A stretch of DNA of 64,000 nucleotides from Fragum whitleyi (GCA_948146395.1 OX411543.1:28287558-28351557); one strand, 5' to 3'. Shown: positions 49,852 to 61,382, counted from the stretch's first letter. Notes: generated from the letters alone by a model not told the origin. Translations and numbers: made by a program.

Positions 49852-51525
49852 ATGGCTACCGAAAGCGAATTTTTGACCAAGTTGGAGCAGCTTATGTCCG
49901 CAAAACTAGAGGACTTTGAGCAGAGGGTTATGGGTTCGCAGCGTCATTTATCACAGATGGATTTGACACGTATTCAGCAGTCCATTTAACCTAGTGATAC
50001 ATACACTTTTCGTAAAAAGGGTAACGAAGAACAGAGCAAAGTGAATGTTCAGGTTTTGGAGAAGATGAAGGTAGCTGAGGGACATTTACGAGAAGCTTTG
50101 GAGCAAGGTCATAGTGATGCGGTCAGTTCAGCAAGACAGAATCTCTCGCAAGGTATAGACATTCTTTCTCACCGTCAGAAGCTTATAAAGTTAGCTGATT
50201 CTTCTGAAAATGGTTTGAAAGTCGTACAGGAGTACGAAGCGCACCCATTAGCAGACGATTCCGATGACGAGCGCAAGATTTATCGTGCCGAAATGAAAGC
50301 TAACCGTAAAATACAACAAGAACGACGACAGCGAACTCGACGTTTTATGCCGTATTTTCAACCTAGGGTATCCAACGTTATTCCATCTACACAGGGCAAG
50401 GAACAAACGATCCAGGGGAATGATCATCGTGGCAATGGTAGAAAGCCGGGTTTCTGCTTTCGTTGTGGGCGAGCTGGTCACTGGAGGCAGGACTGTAAGG
50501 TGCAAGATAATGCCATTCAGGGTGCTGAGTCAAAGATAAGTACTTTTACTTTATGTTATAATAATGTAAATTCATTTCAGGACGAAAAGGTTGTATCGCA
50601 GGTCGGTAGGCTGTCAGCATGCTATGCACATTGGGTTAATGCCGGAGCTAATGCTTATGTTCTAGATGTAGTTAAGAATGGATATAAATTACCTTTTCGT
50701 AACATTCCTGTCAGCATCGAGCTTAAAAATAACAGGTCGTCTTTAGATGCACCGTCATTTGTAAATACCGAAATTCAAAATCTTTTAAATAAAGGGTGTA
50801 TATCAGAAGTTAGAACCCCGCCACACGTTGTAAACCCTCTTACAGTGGCGTACGGTAGAACAGGTAAACCTAGACTAGTTCTCGATTGCCGGTACATAAC
50901 TTTGGATTTGTTTAAGTATAAGTGTTGTTTTGAAGATCAGTCAATAGCCAAGCAATTATTTGATGAAGATGACTATATGTTTTCGTTCGACATTAGAGGG
51001 GCGTATCATCATGTTATGATATACCCAGATCATCGTACGTATTTAGGGTTTTCCTGGGGGAATTGTCAAGATAAAAAATATTACGTCTTTAATGTGCTTC
51101 CTTTCGGTGTATCCTCGGCAGGATTTATATTCACCAAACTTATAAGAGTTTTAGTTGCTAAATGGAGGGCTCGGGCTTACCGAATAGTCGTGTTTCTCGA
51201 TGACGGACTCGGTGGAGAAAGAAATTTTGATTCGGCTGTCGCTGTTTCGGCTTTTATCCATAAAGATCTCGAGGATTTCGGGTTTATTATAGCAGAAGAT
51301 AAATGCACGTGGGTACCCTGCCAGTGTATTTCTTGGCTGGGGTATGACTGGAATACTTTGGATGGCTATATTTCCGTCACAGAAGATAGATTAAAACGAA
51401 CTTTCGATTTGATAGATTTTTTACTGTTTAAAGCGAGCCTGGGTCTCCTCACGTTTCCGGTCAGAAAGGTTGCGTGTTTGATTGGTCAATTAATTTCTAT
51501 GCATAGCGCAGTGGGCCCTGATGTA
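49852..51525 (+). pseudogene. Gag-like plus reverse transcriptase frame of the YR element, broken
   Basis: Opens at ATG 49852 (MATESEFLTKLEQLMSAKL). A stop TAA at 49987-49989 interrupts the frame after 45 codons; the same frame then runs openly. It carries a charged helical segment (ERKIYRAEMKANRKIQQERR), a zinc knuckle CFRCGRAGHWRQDC, and reverse transcriptase motifs: KPRLVLDCRYIT, FSFDIRGAYHHV, VLPFGVSSAGFIF, and the catalytic FLDD at 51193-51204. Gag-like and RT parts are in one frame. At 51525 the hAT-like insertion begins and its first codon is a stop. Confidence 0.88.
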
Positions 51526-53518
51526 TAGGGCTGTAACGATACACCGAGTGACGAATACGAATACACATCACGATACAGGGTCATGAATATGAATATTTAT
51601 TCACGAATATAATTTCTTTTTAAATAAGAACAAAATTGCTTATATTACATTCTTTTATCAACCAAGGACAGAGTTTAGTATGCCATCAACAAAATGGGGT
51701 CCAAAGGACTCAATTATTAAACACACAGGTGTTCTTGCTAAAGGTTAAGGATACCCTGTGCTTCAGCTTTCTTCATGTTTTGGGTTAATATTAAATTATT
51801 CTCTGGATTACTGGTAAATTTCACAGTGTGTAAGAAAGATGTATACCTTTGGGATAAGCCTCTGAAAATAAGTGAGGACTGTTAAAAACAGACATCAATT
51901 CCTTTCTGGTCCAAGGGACTCCAGTCAGACAGTTTTGAGTCCTAGTTATTATTCAGGGGTCTCAGAGTCACAAAACCCAACAATGAGACAATTCATTTGA
52001 TTATCACAAAAAAGTCCCTATTTTGCGTCATTTGTATTGAAATACGCAACAAAAGTAAAACAAACTGTCTAATTAGAATTGAAAAAAAATCTGTTTTCTT
52101 CTGGAAACCTTCCTTTTACACACTTCAAATAGCTACATTTTGTAATTGAAACATAAATAGAAAAAGATAAAATCTTATAATCCTAAAATTGTTGTCAACC
52201 TATATTCAATGGTGTTTGTTTAAACAAATATATTGTTTTTAATTAGCTAATTTTCTTTCAATTAGATAAAAGAAGATGTATTTGTAGGCTGTATTTGTAT
52301 CAATGTTTGTTTTTTCTCAAAGGATGATCTAAGAAACTCCCATGAATTTCAGCCTGTCCTGAGCTAAACTGTGCTTATTGTTTACAGTTTTGATTTTTGT
52401 ACTTGATTTCACTATCTAATTTTTAATGTTTTCGTTTTTTAAGCTACTATAGAGACTTGGCTAGGTTGACTTTTAGGCAAACTTGGCATATGCAAGTGTC
52501 TGAATTTAATGGTAGACACATGGTTCACCTTGTCTACTCTGTAGGCTCTCAGCAATACAAATTTAAATAATAAAACGGAGAGGTTTGATGCCCTATAAAT
52601 ATTATCCATAGATAATTTTGATTTAGGGTTTTTATAATAAAAATTAAAACTTTTTATGTTTAATAATTGATTCTTAGTACATTGCATACTAAAAGTCTTC
52701 TATAATTATTATTTTTGTAACATTGTTTTTACATTAGAAGTGAATTAGAACTTGATATAGAAAAAGTATATTATAATTGTTAAAGGGAGGTAACTGAAAT
52801 GCATTAATATGTCTGACAAATACTACACGAAAGTGACAATAATTTTTTTCTTACCAACTTTCTTCCTGGTAAGAATTACTGTTTTTCATTGGAAATCCTT
52901 ACAATTATTAGGGTTTTTTTGGCATGATAACCTATTTTTCATCTCTAAGAAATCGGGTGCCTGTAAAGTCACTCACTGTCGATCTCAGAATAATTTTGAT
53001 GACAGACAGATCTGGCCTACTTTTCTGCTCGGAGCTAGTTTTTGCCAAGACTTTAGTTAACAATTTCTAAACGGATTTTGGAGAGAATACAGCCAGTTTT
53101 GATTTACTGATGAAGATTCTAATGATTTTTTTTTTACAAAACACAATGCTTTTTCCAGAATAATGAAATAACCCGCTTGTCAGACTGTAAACCAGTGCAT
53201 GGCGGATCAGCTACGACCACGACAATATTTACTCGCTAATTGGAGTGGTATCTTGAGTTAAATATTTAGCTATCATTTACTAAATTTTCAAATAAAATTT
53301 ATAATTGATAGTGTTATACAGGTTAAATACTTGAAAAATAGATCTCTGGTTGATATTTTGCATTGACTGGCTACAATTAAACACCTTCCGTGCATCATCA
53401 TCACGGTCGCATTTTGTATTCGCCAATATTCGGTTCTGAGACAGACGAATACGATACGTATTCGTCGAGAATAAGATATTCGGTTCACCGAATATTCGAG
53501 TGTATCGTTACAGCCCTA
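51526..53518. mobile_element. hAT-like non-autonomous DNA transposon inserted in the RT-RNase H frame
   Basis: 1993 bp, with 19-bp inverted ends TAGGGCTGTAACGATACAC and GTGTATCGTTACAGCCCTA and an 8-bp target duplication CTGATGTA (51518-51525 and 53519-53526), the hAT signature. Subterminal CGAATAC/CGAATAT motifs are clustered at both ends. The interior is AT-rich and I see no transposase. The host frame (GPDV then RLRTRAL) resumes exactly when one duplication copy is removed. Confidence 0.9.
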
Positions 53519-54093
53519 CTGATGTACGTTTAAGAACTCGAGCATTAAATCACTGCGTAGTCAGCAGAGCTAGTTGGAACTCAAAAGTCGAGATCAATCA
53601 AAAAGCTTTAGAAGAGGTTCGTTTTTGGCGAGAAAATCTAAGAAGTATGAATATAAGTTATTTTTTATCCGTCAAGTCTAGTAAAACTGTTTGTGATCAG
53701 GATAATCCCGTTGTTTTTTGTGACGCCAGTGGAGCTGGTTTTGGGGGCTATATACAGGGTAGAAACGATAGTCAGGTAGTCGGCTGTTGGTCAGAGTCAG
53801 AGAGCGGCTTGAGTTCGACATGGAGAGAGCTTGAGGCTATATATAGGGTTTTGAATAGTTCCTTAGAAAGCCTGGAAGGGCATAATGTCTTAGTGAAGAC
53901 TGATAACCAGAACGTTTCTAGAATTTTAAAGATAGGTAGTAGAGTACCAATGTTGCAGGATACTGCATTACGTGTTTTAGAATCGTGTAAAGAACGAAAT
54001 GTTTCTTTAGACTTAGAGTGGATTCCAAGAAAATACAATATCCATGCGGATTTCTTAAGTAAATGCTTTGACAGTGACGACTGGTCCATAAAG
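53519..54093 (+). pseudogene. RNase H part of the YR element Pol, separated by insertions
   Basis: Continues the RT frame after the hAT-like insertion. RNase H residues are visible: FCDASGAGFGGYI (first Asp), TWRELEAIYRVL (Glu), LVKTDNQNVS (Asp), and YNIHADFLSKC (last Asp). It ends at DDWSIK, where the 5.7-kb insertion begins; the apparent stop at 54097-54099 belongs to that insertion. Confidence 0.88.
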
Positions 54094-54358
54094 CAGTGAT
54101 CGGGAAAGAATTATTAGCAATGGGACAATGTCCCTTCAGTTTGCAAAATCAATGTGACATTTTGAAAATCAATGTGACAAATTTCAATTTTTGAAACGCC
54201 TTGTGGTTTTATTAACGCTTGTCTGGTCGAATCAATGTGCTATTTATAGGCATTTAACATATACATCTACAAATATATACAGGCTTCAGACATACTTTCT
54301 TTTCTTTGCTAAACTCAAAGCCAATTTCTACAATTAGGGATTATCAGAATTTCTTGAC

Positions 54359-54523
54359 TTAAGGTAATGAAACCGTTATTGTTCCGCAACATTTCGGCTC
54401 TCATGAACTTTCACAATGTTAACCGAGGTTTCCTAATGAAAATCATTAGGAACCCTCGGTTAACACCGTTAAAGTTCATTACTTCCGAAAAGTTGCGGAA
54501 CTATTACGGGTCCAATACCTTAA
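54359..54523. mobile_element. palindromic TTAA-type MITE, best-preserved copy
   Basis: TTAAGGTAATGAAACCGTTA at the left, TCCAATACCTTAA at the right, both bounded by TTAA. Inner stem CCGAGGTTTCCTAATGA / TCATTAGGAACCCTCGG. Confidence 0.75.
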
Positions 54524-54728
54524 CTTTGACAAGCACTTACTATACAGAAGTCATTCTATTTAAGCTGTCAAGACCACTTGTTATTTTCGACTTTCTACAT
54601 GAACAGACCGAAGGGGTATAAGTCTGTCCATTGAAACCTTATCTCTGACGTAATTCTTATTTTTCGTATGTACATGTCTTATTTGTCCACAGGCTTAATT
54701 TAGAGACTGCGGCTAAGACAATGTTTCT

Positions 54729-54880
54729 TTAAGGTAGTGGACCCGTAATAGATTCGCAACATTTTGGAACTCATGATCTTTCACAATCTTGACCCAGGTT
54801 TCCCAATGAAAAACAAAAGGAAACCTCGGTTAACACTGTCAATGTTAATTACTGCTGAAACTTTGCGGTCCACTAACCTA
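54729..54880. mobile_element. palindromic TTAA-type MITE, decayed right end
   Basis: TTAAGGTAGTGGACCCGTAA, CCAGGTTTCCCAATGA, mirrored by GGAAACCTCGGTTAACA, and ending GGTCCACTAACCTAA. It lies about 205 bp from the copy at 54359. Confidence 0.7.
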
Positions 54881-55401
54881 ATGTATGGATTGGCTAGATC
54901 TGTAACGACAACTTATGTTTGGATGGATTTGTAAGAAAATGTATCTGTATATAACCCTAATCGTCAATTACTGATTCAATCTTTTGAATAACGTGCAATT
55001 GCAGTGTTTACATTACTCTTGTCTAAAAATTGGATGACAGTGATCGAAAAGGCAACTTTTAGTGGCATTTCGGCACAAAATTTATCCATTTGGATTCAAA
55101 TGATTTCAATATGTCCTTACAGATGTAAAATGAAACTAAGCCTTGTGCTGCTATATACAACCATTTCAACCCTTTCCTTGTTGAAACCGGAATATTCTTT
55201 CATAAATCGGCCTTCACGAACGGAATGCCCCTGAGCAACGTATAGAGCGCTTTCCTATTTTCCTATCCTGAACGGTGTACTTGTTTTGGAGTGATAATCG
55301 GGGAGCAACACAACGAGGTGACTACCATAGAAGACGTACATAGCGAATAGATCGACTATTATCGGGTTATACAAAAATCTCGTGAGTTTCGTTTGATTCG
55401 G

Positions 55402-55681
55402 GGCCGCCACTATAGCGCAGTTGGTTAGGCATAAGACTTTCAATCTGGAAGTCGTGGGTTCGATCCCCGGTGGCGGCAAATATCCTTTCCGACGTTTGTC
55501 TTTCACCAATGGGTAGATAATCGTAAACCTATGTGAAATAGCAGTCGGAGGCTAGGAAAGGGTGTAATGGTAGTACAGGTGAGAGAAATACCAGGAATCC
55601 ATTGTTAGGTGCTCCGGCCGCCGCGATATAACTGCAAGATTGTTGAAAGCGGCGTTAAACTCCATTCAATCAATCAATCAA
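55402..55681 (+). mobile_element. tRNA-derived SINE, well preserved
   Basis: tRNA-like head GCCGCCACTATAGCGCAGTT with A box TAGCGCAGTTGG and B box GGTTCGATCC (55457-55466), closing CCCCGGTGGCGGC, complementary to the start. Body AATACCAGGAATCCATTGTT, GGTGCTCCGG; tail (CAAT)n. A 13-bp duplication TCGTTTGATTCGG (55389-55401 and 55682-55694) shows LINE-assisted insertion. Diverged relatives: 22262, 25105, 27757. Confidence 0.92.
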
Positions 55682-56370
55682 TCGTTTGATTCGGTTATTT
55701 AAATCTTTAAAAATTGTTTCCTGTTGGTTTTGATGGGATTTAGCTTCTAGTCGAGTCACTTTTGTTGCCTAACAACGGGTAATTTTTTGGTGAAGGTTTA
55801 CGTTCACCAGTATTAATACCGCGTAAGAACAATCCTGTCAGATGTTAAAAGGTTTTCAAAACAGTAGTGCTTACTAAGATTCAATTTACTCTTTTTCAAG
55901 AATTATATCCGTCTGACAACCGTCTAACAACACGGTAATGCGGCACTTTTTAATAAACGTAACCCTCTGTGTTTTAAAACTTATCATAACAAGACTCCTT
56001 GGTCGCACCATCGTACCTTATATCTAAATAACGCTTAAACCATGGCCAATTTATAAATCGAACTTTTTTTTGCAAACTATTTTCGTATGATTCCGTAAAA
56101 ATGAGTTTCAATTTGTAATTTAAGCGAAACAACGCGTGTAACATGTAACATAAAAGCATCATCGGAAGATACACATCTTATATTTTATACAATTAAATAA
56201 TCTTGAAAGTGCATCAAATCTAAACAGGCATGACATCCAACAATTTTACCAACGGAAATCGAAATTCAACACCACAACAAATAAGAAAAATACCGCTTTA
56301 TGTTAAACAAAAAGTGAGGCGTAACATCAAACTTTAAGACGCCGAAAAAATGACGATTTTCTTTTATATA

Positions 56371-57194
56371 CTTAGTTCCAAAAGAAAGTGTGCACTTTTG
56401 AATTTTGAATATCTCTGAAAATACACAATCTATCGTCATAAAACGTCTTAAGACTATCCCCAACAGTATGCGCTAGCGATATTTGAAAACAAAAATCGCG
56501 CAATGATCAAACATTTTCTGCCCAATTAAGAAGTTTGATTTTGCATGTTTTGCATGTGCATCACGCGTTAGACAAATAATTGGTCTGAAAATGCATTCAG
56601 TTGAATCTTTGCGATTTTCCTAAGCATAAAATCACATCTTCAATATAATTATGCAATCTGCTACAGCGTAGTTTGATTACCAATAAACGTCGTTAAACAA
56701 ATTCGAACCTCGTCAGATTAAGATCGTCATTAAAATTGTTTGAGCATTCATATTCCAAAAGAAACCAGGGTCAGCATTCTGTAAGGCCTTTAATAAATAA
56801 ATCGAGATATCATATAACGCCATTGCACCATTCAATGGCAAGTTACTGGCCTAACAACGTAGCAATGTCTAACGTTGACGTAAACGTAACATCTGCATGT
56901 AAATTAAAACTTTAGCTTTGAAATGACTTGGAATGGCTTCTTAAACTCTATAATGCAACACCAACACATAGCTCTTACCAAAGAAAAAGTTGTAAGGAGG
57001 TCAAATCTCAACAATTTAAGTTCTGTCTGCGCGTATGCAGCATGCGATACTTTATCCAAATCTGATTTGACATTTAACTTCAAAAGATCTTGACTAAAGT
57101 ATGATATCAAATTTACTCCATAATTTTCTTCCAACTTAATGAAAATCAAGAGAAATGCAAAAAGTGAAAGTGCACACTTTTTTATGGAACTCAG
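56371..57194. mobile_element. mariner/Tc1-like non-autonomous element
   Basis: Left end CTTAGTTCCAAAAGAAAGTG then TGCACTTT; right end AAAGTGCACACTTT then ATGGAACTCAG is its inverse (about 30 bp, few mismatches). TA flanks both ends. I could not recognise a transposase in the 824 bp. Confidence 0.65.
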
Positions 57195-58306
57195 TATATT
57201 TTAATTAAAAATGGTTCAATTACAACCAATCTTAAAATTAAAAATATTATTTTTCTGTTTTTCTTAAATATGTAAATAGATAACAATTTGAATTTTAATC
57301 GGAAAATTGATTAGCCGAAATTCGTGTGGAACGAAATCTTTTTAGGCCGTTATAAAACTGTTTTTTCCATTTTTAATACGCTTAAAAAAGCAGTTGCTTT
57401 ATTCATACGATTTTTTAATTAAAGCTAAGAAATTTTATTTTTCTCTTATAGATCATATAAAAATTTCATGAAAAAATATTTACAAATAAAAGAGATATTG
57501 ATTTTAGTTCATGTGGAACGATTTCAAACAAAACGCGCATTTTCTTACAACGACGTTATTTCGTTGAATTATAAAACCGACGCGCCTTCAGACGAATACA
57601 GAGTAGATTAAATCCGCAATTCAAGGGGAGAAAAAGAAAAGAAAGCGTAATATCTGTGTGGAAGTGTCGATGCGAGTATGGGAAGGGAAGAACAAGATAT
57701 AAACAAGAGGGCAAATATTGCCCCAAATCGCTCATGTTAATTTCGGATAGCAAAAAAGAATATTTGATACATTTTTCGCAAAGACATGTATTCTCGGACT
57801 GTAACTTGTTGTTCTAAAGACCCAAGAATAGTGAGTTCGAAGCAAACTTAGCAAAATGTAATAACCTTTTGCGAACATGCAAAAATAAGGGAGGATGCGT
57901 CATATTCCCTTTACAAAAATGCATGTATTGATGACATCACTTTTTATGAACAAGCTGCTGTTGGTTCGAATTGATCATTGCAATAAAAATAGGGTGAATA
58001 TTTCATAATGTCAGATTTACCTCTACATTATAACATAAATAATGTTTCAAAAAAGCGTCTAGCCAAATACTTCTTCATATTTTGGGTGGAAATAAGCCTA
58101 ACTCTACAAAAGGCTTAATCCGGTATTCGCATGTCTAAACATTTATGCGAAGTTGAAAATAATATGACATTTTGCATTCTTCGCGAGGGATAGGGGCGAG
58201 TTTTGATTTTTTAAAGATGACTATATATTCTGACATTGCTATAGCTGTAAAAAGAGTGAGCAATATAATGATAATGTGAACTTTTTTCTGACAGAAAATC
58301 AAAAAA

Positions 58307-58340
<34 letters not shown>

Positions 58341-59762
58341 ACTAGACGCTACACAATCGACGTTCGCTATTTTGACGTTACATTTTAGTGCCGCATTACC
58401 GTGCGCGACGTCTATGCATTTTAGAAATGGAGTGAAACAAGGATTCTACATAACTTGTTGAAACCTCAAAGACGTCTTTTAAGTGCGAAATCATATGCAC
58501 TTCCGAGATCGGGTGAACGTTTTGCTTGTGTAGAACTACTATTCTGGCAGAGTGAGTAATTTTCCCCATTGTTTCCCAATGGTCTGTGGGAAGTCACTTA
58601 TGAAAACTTGGTGAATGAAATTACTGGAATGGTAACCTCCCCTGACACTACTAATGTATATAAAACAATGGCGGAATACCGGAATACACATGAATACCGA
58701 TACAGCCCGAGCAGGAAAAGTAGAGCATTCAGGTCGTCGTGCGATAAAGGTTTATACAAAGGGGTTTTACTTTACTTTTCAACCCGCGACAGCTAATCTA
58801 GAGACGAGTGTCTGCAATTTTTACGCGTTTATATAAACACTTACTCTTTCTATCTTTATTTAAGAATGAAAATCGCGGAACAATTAATTTTTATGCTTTT
58901 ATAGAATTCTTTAAGCAGATAACACCGTAATTTTAATTATAATATTACGGAGAATCGATTAACATTACAAAATAAGAATAAAAACCTAGATCTTCTAATT
59001 GTCATTTCTTTCCTTTTATTACCAATGGATCAGATAATCACTCTTTCAACTACACCCAGCATAATGCCGAAAGTTATCGAAACCTTGTAATTACAGGACT
59101 TTGTTTGACGATCGACGATATATGTTGAGAAATGTATACCTGAAGCAAGATGTAAATTTGGTTCATGTCATTTTCCTTTTATCGTAATATTACAGGTAAA
59201 ATTTCTCTTTTCTTAACAAATGGAAGAATCACTCTAGTATGCCAACAGAAACGTCCACCATCAGTACTTTCAGTGCTTTGATTTTGCAACGCGCTTATGA
59301 TGTGTTAAAGATAGACTGCTCGCTATGAAAACTGTTTGTGTTAACCGCCTTTGTGACCTAAAATCATGACTAGTCAATGACTAAATCAACTCAATTTCAT
59401 TCTTAAAAACCAAAAAAGTACGGAAAAATATATTTTTGAATTAAATACTTGATCACAATAAGTGTTTCAAGTGCCTCCATTTGAAAGTAATCTTTTTAGA
59501 ACTTTTTATAACAGATTTTTGTTGCCGTTGTTTTCTATGACGCTTCTGAATCAACACAAGTTTATAAAACGAAGGTATGATTCGTTCGCTTTGAATGAAA
59601 TTGTGAAGCATATAGTTACGTTCGCAAAATTTCGGAGTGTTTTTCGAACGATTTGAGTGGTCGGTAGGAATGCTTGGAATGGATTGCTGGGCGAGAGATA
59701 TAGAAAGCTTTTGAATTGGGCGAATGTCAATTTCACTATATAATTATCTGTACATGTGTTAC
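57195..59762. other. remaining part of the 5.7-kb insertion
   Basis: AT-rich. At 57700-57745, ACAAGAGGGCAAATATTGCC and CAAATCGCTCATG is the head of a decayed tandem-core element. An A-run of about 28 bases lies at 58311-58339. Open frames around 58569-58836 resemble no family I know. Confidence 0.5.
58311..58339. repeat. poly-A run
   Basis: An A-only stretch of nearly 30 bases on the plus strand. No retroposon body is recognisable upstream. Confidence 0.85.
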
Positions 59763-59767
59763 TAAAG

Positions 59768-60190
59768 GATTCTATATTTAAGAGTCTAGATACAAAATGG
59801 GGTCCTTATTCATGTGACATGTTTGCTTCGGATTATAATTCGAAGTGCAGAAAATTTTATTCAAAGCATTGGTGCCCAGGTACCTGTGGTATAAATGCAT
59901 TTGTTTATAAATGGACAGAAGATGTATGTTGGTTAGTACCACCACCTAGATTAGTTAGTCAGTGCATCCATAAAATAAAGCAAGATAAATGCAAGGGCAC
60001 GTTAATTGTACCGATGTGGAAATCGGCGCCATTTTGGCCTTTACTTTTCCCCGTAGGGAATAAGAAAGGCGAATTTGTGCTTGATTTCATTTTATTTCCA
60101 CCAGGTAGGCTGACAAAAAGAGGTCAAGGTAGGAATGGCATTTTCGATGGAAGACCATTGAAATTTCCGTTAGTAGCTGTACGTTTTTAA
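59768..60190 (+). pseudogene. C-terminal Pol domain of the YR element (DIRS-type WGP..CDMFAS region)
   Basis: Continues Pol after the 5.7-kb insertion: DSIFKSLDTKWGPYSCDMFA, FYSKHWCPGTCGINAFVYKW, CWLVPPPRLVSQ, LIVPMWKSAPFWPLLFP. This is the block that follows RNase H in DIRS-group elements. It is open to its stop at 60188-60190 but cut off from the rest of Pol. Confidence 0.85.
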
Positions 60191-60207
60191 ATTGAATTAT
60201 TAAACAA

Positions 60208-61239
60208 TTGCCATGTTTTCTATCTTCAGAGCTAGGATTGAGGAATCGTATAGATCAAGAAACGGAGAATAGTGGGTTAGATAAACAGTCTTTTGGTGAT
60301 CTTTCGAGGAAGATGGCAGATTTTCTGGTGTTGTCCAAGAGTAATTCTACAACCGCGAAATACTATAGTTACTTTAAAAAGTGGGAGCAGTTCATTACAC
60401 CTAAAGGGGGGTCAGCTTTACCGGCGTCACCTATTTACGTGGCGCTTTACCTAACAGACTTGATAGACAAGAAATCATCATATTCAGTTGTTTCGGCTAC
60501 AGTATACAGCATTAAGTGGGTTCATTCAGTACACAATCACTTCGACCCTACAAGTAATACATACGTTACAAACCTTGTAGAAACATCTAAACGTTTATCT
60601 TCTAAACCAGTGAATAAGAAGGAGCCAGTAACATCGGACAATTTGGTGACTCTGTGTAAAAAATACACTGGTTGTACTGATCTCATCGTTAGTAGAGATT
60701 TAGCTATGATTTTGATTACTTTTTCAGGGTTTTTACGATTTGACGAAATGATTAACTTACGCTGCAACGATGTTAAATTTTTTGACAAGCATGTGTCTTT
60801 ATATATAAAGAAGAGCAAAACTGACCAATATCGTCACGGTAATGAGGTTGTAATTGCAAAAGGAACGACCGAGGCTTGTCCGTACGCTATGTTAAAGCGC
60901 TACTTTGATTTAGCAGATTTAAATGTTTCAGATGCTATGTTATTATTCCGACCGTGTTTCCGTTCTAAAGAGGTATGTAAACTCATTCGCAAAGATAAAA
61001 AGCTCAGTTATACACGTACTAGAGAATCATTAGTATCGAGATTGAGAGAGATCGTTGGCGATCTAAATATCGGAATTCATTCCCTTCGCGCAGGGGGTGC
61101 TACTACGGCCGCGAATGCAAACGTTAACGAACGCTGTTGGAAAAGGCATGGGCGTTGGAAGGGAGAAAACAGTAAAGACGGCTATGTGGCCGACTCCTTG
61201 GAGAGGAGATTAGTAGTAACAAGATCACTTGCTCTTTAG
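60208..61239 (+). CDS. tyrosine recombinase of the YR retrotransposon
   Basis: Catalyses integration of the circular DNA copy in place of a DDE integrase. Catalytic residues in order: Arg in FSGFLRFDEMINLR, Lys in IKKSKTDQ, His and Arg in GIHSLRAGG, His/Trp in RHGRWKG, Tyr in SKDGYVADS. An N-terminal SAM-like core-binding region (STTAKYYSYFKKWEQF) precedes. The frame is open from about 60191. The first ATG in frame is 60313 (MADFLVLSK), while ...TTTTCTATCTTCAG ending at 60229 could be a splice acceptor, so the true start is open. No disabling change seen. Confidence 0.88.
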   Translation: MPCFLSSELGLRNRIDQETENSGLDKQSFGDLSRKMADFLVLSKSNSTTAKYYSYFKKWEQFITPKGGSALPASPIYVALYLTDLIDKKSSYSVVSATVYSIKWVHSVHNHFDPTSNTYVTNLVETSKRLSSKPVNKKEPVTSDNLVTLCKKYTGCTDLIVSRDLAMILITFSGFLRFDEMINLRCNDVKFFDKHVSLYIKKSKTDQYRHGNEVVIAKGTTEACPYAMLKRYFDLADLNVSDAMLLFRPCFRSKEVCKLIRKDKKLSYTRTRESLVSRLREIVGDLNIGIHSLRAGGATTAANANVNERCWKRHGRWKGENSKDGYVADSLERRLVVTRSLAL

Positions 61240-61308
61240 TTATGAGTTGTAAATGCTTTGTTTTTATTCATGCCATTTCAATTCCTCCAGCCCGCTCTTT
61301 TCGTTTTC

Positions 61309-61382
61309 TAAAGCCACCGTCTGGTATATGCAAATTGAGTTTTGGTGTTGTGTTTTTCTATTGTTCGAAGCAAAGTCAAGAC
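61309..61382 (+). repeat. B1 split direct repeat
   Basis: 74 bp, TAAAGCCACCGTCTGG ... AGCAAAGTCAAGAC, directly abutting A2. It matches B2 (62095-62168) except for one C/T difference seen. Confidence 0.92.

Larger units (their letters stand above)
54094..59762. mobile_element. 5669-bp insertion of unknown type in the YR element
   Basis: Defined by the interrupted host frame: DDWSIK ends at 54093 and DSIFKSLD resumes at 59768. TAAAG occurs on both sides (54089-54093 and 59763-59767), a probable 5-bp target duplication. The insertion begins CAGTGATCGGG and ends ACATGTGTTAC. I find no terminal inverted repeats, no LTRs and no long coding frame. It has itself been invaded by two TTAA palindromes, a SINE, a mariner-like MITE and a decayed tandem-core element. 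Confidence 0.7.

Noticed and set aside
55402..55475. Functional tRNA gene
   Set aside because: Boxes A and B and the acceptor complementarity are present, but the anticodon arm does not fold normally, a SINE body and (CAAT)n tail follow, and a 13-bp duplication encloses the whole.
58569..58836. Possible small gene (two overlapping frames of 60-75 codons)
   Set aside because: No recognisable motif, no splice context, and it lies inside the 5.7-kb insertion in otherwise non-coding sequence.
54094..59762. Intron of the YR element between RNase H and the following domain
   Set aside because: The junction shows a TAAAG duplication and no GT donor at 54094 (sequence CAGTGA). The size and nested transposons also favour an insertion.
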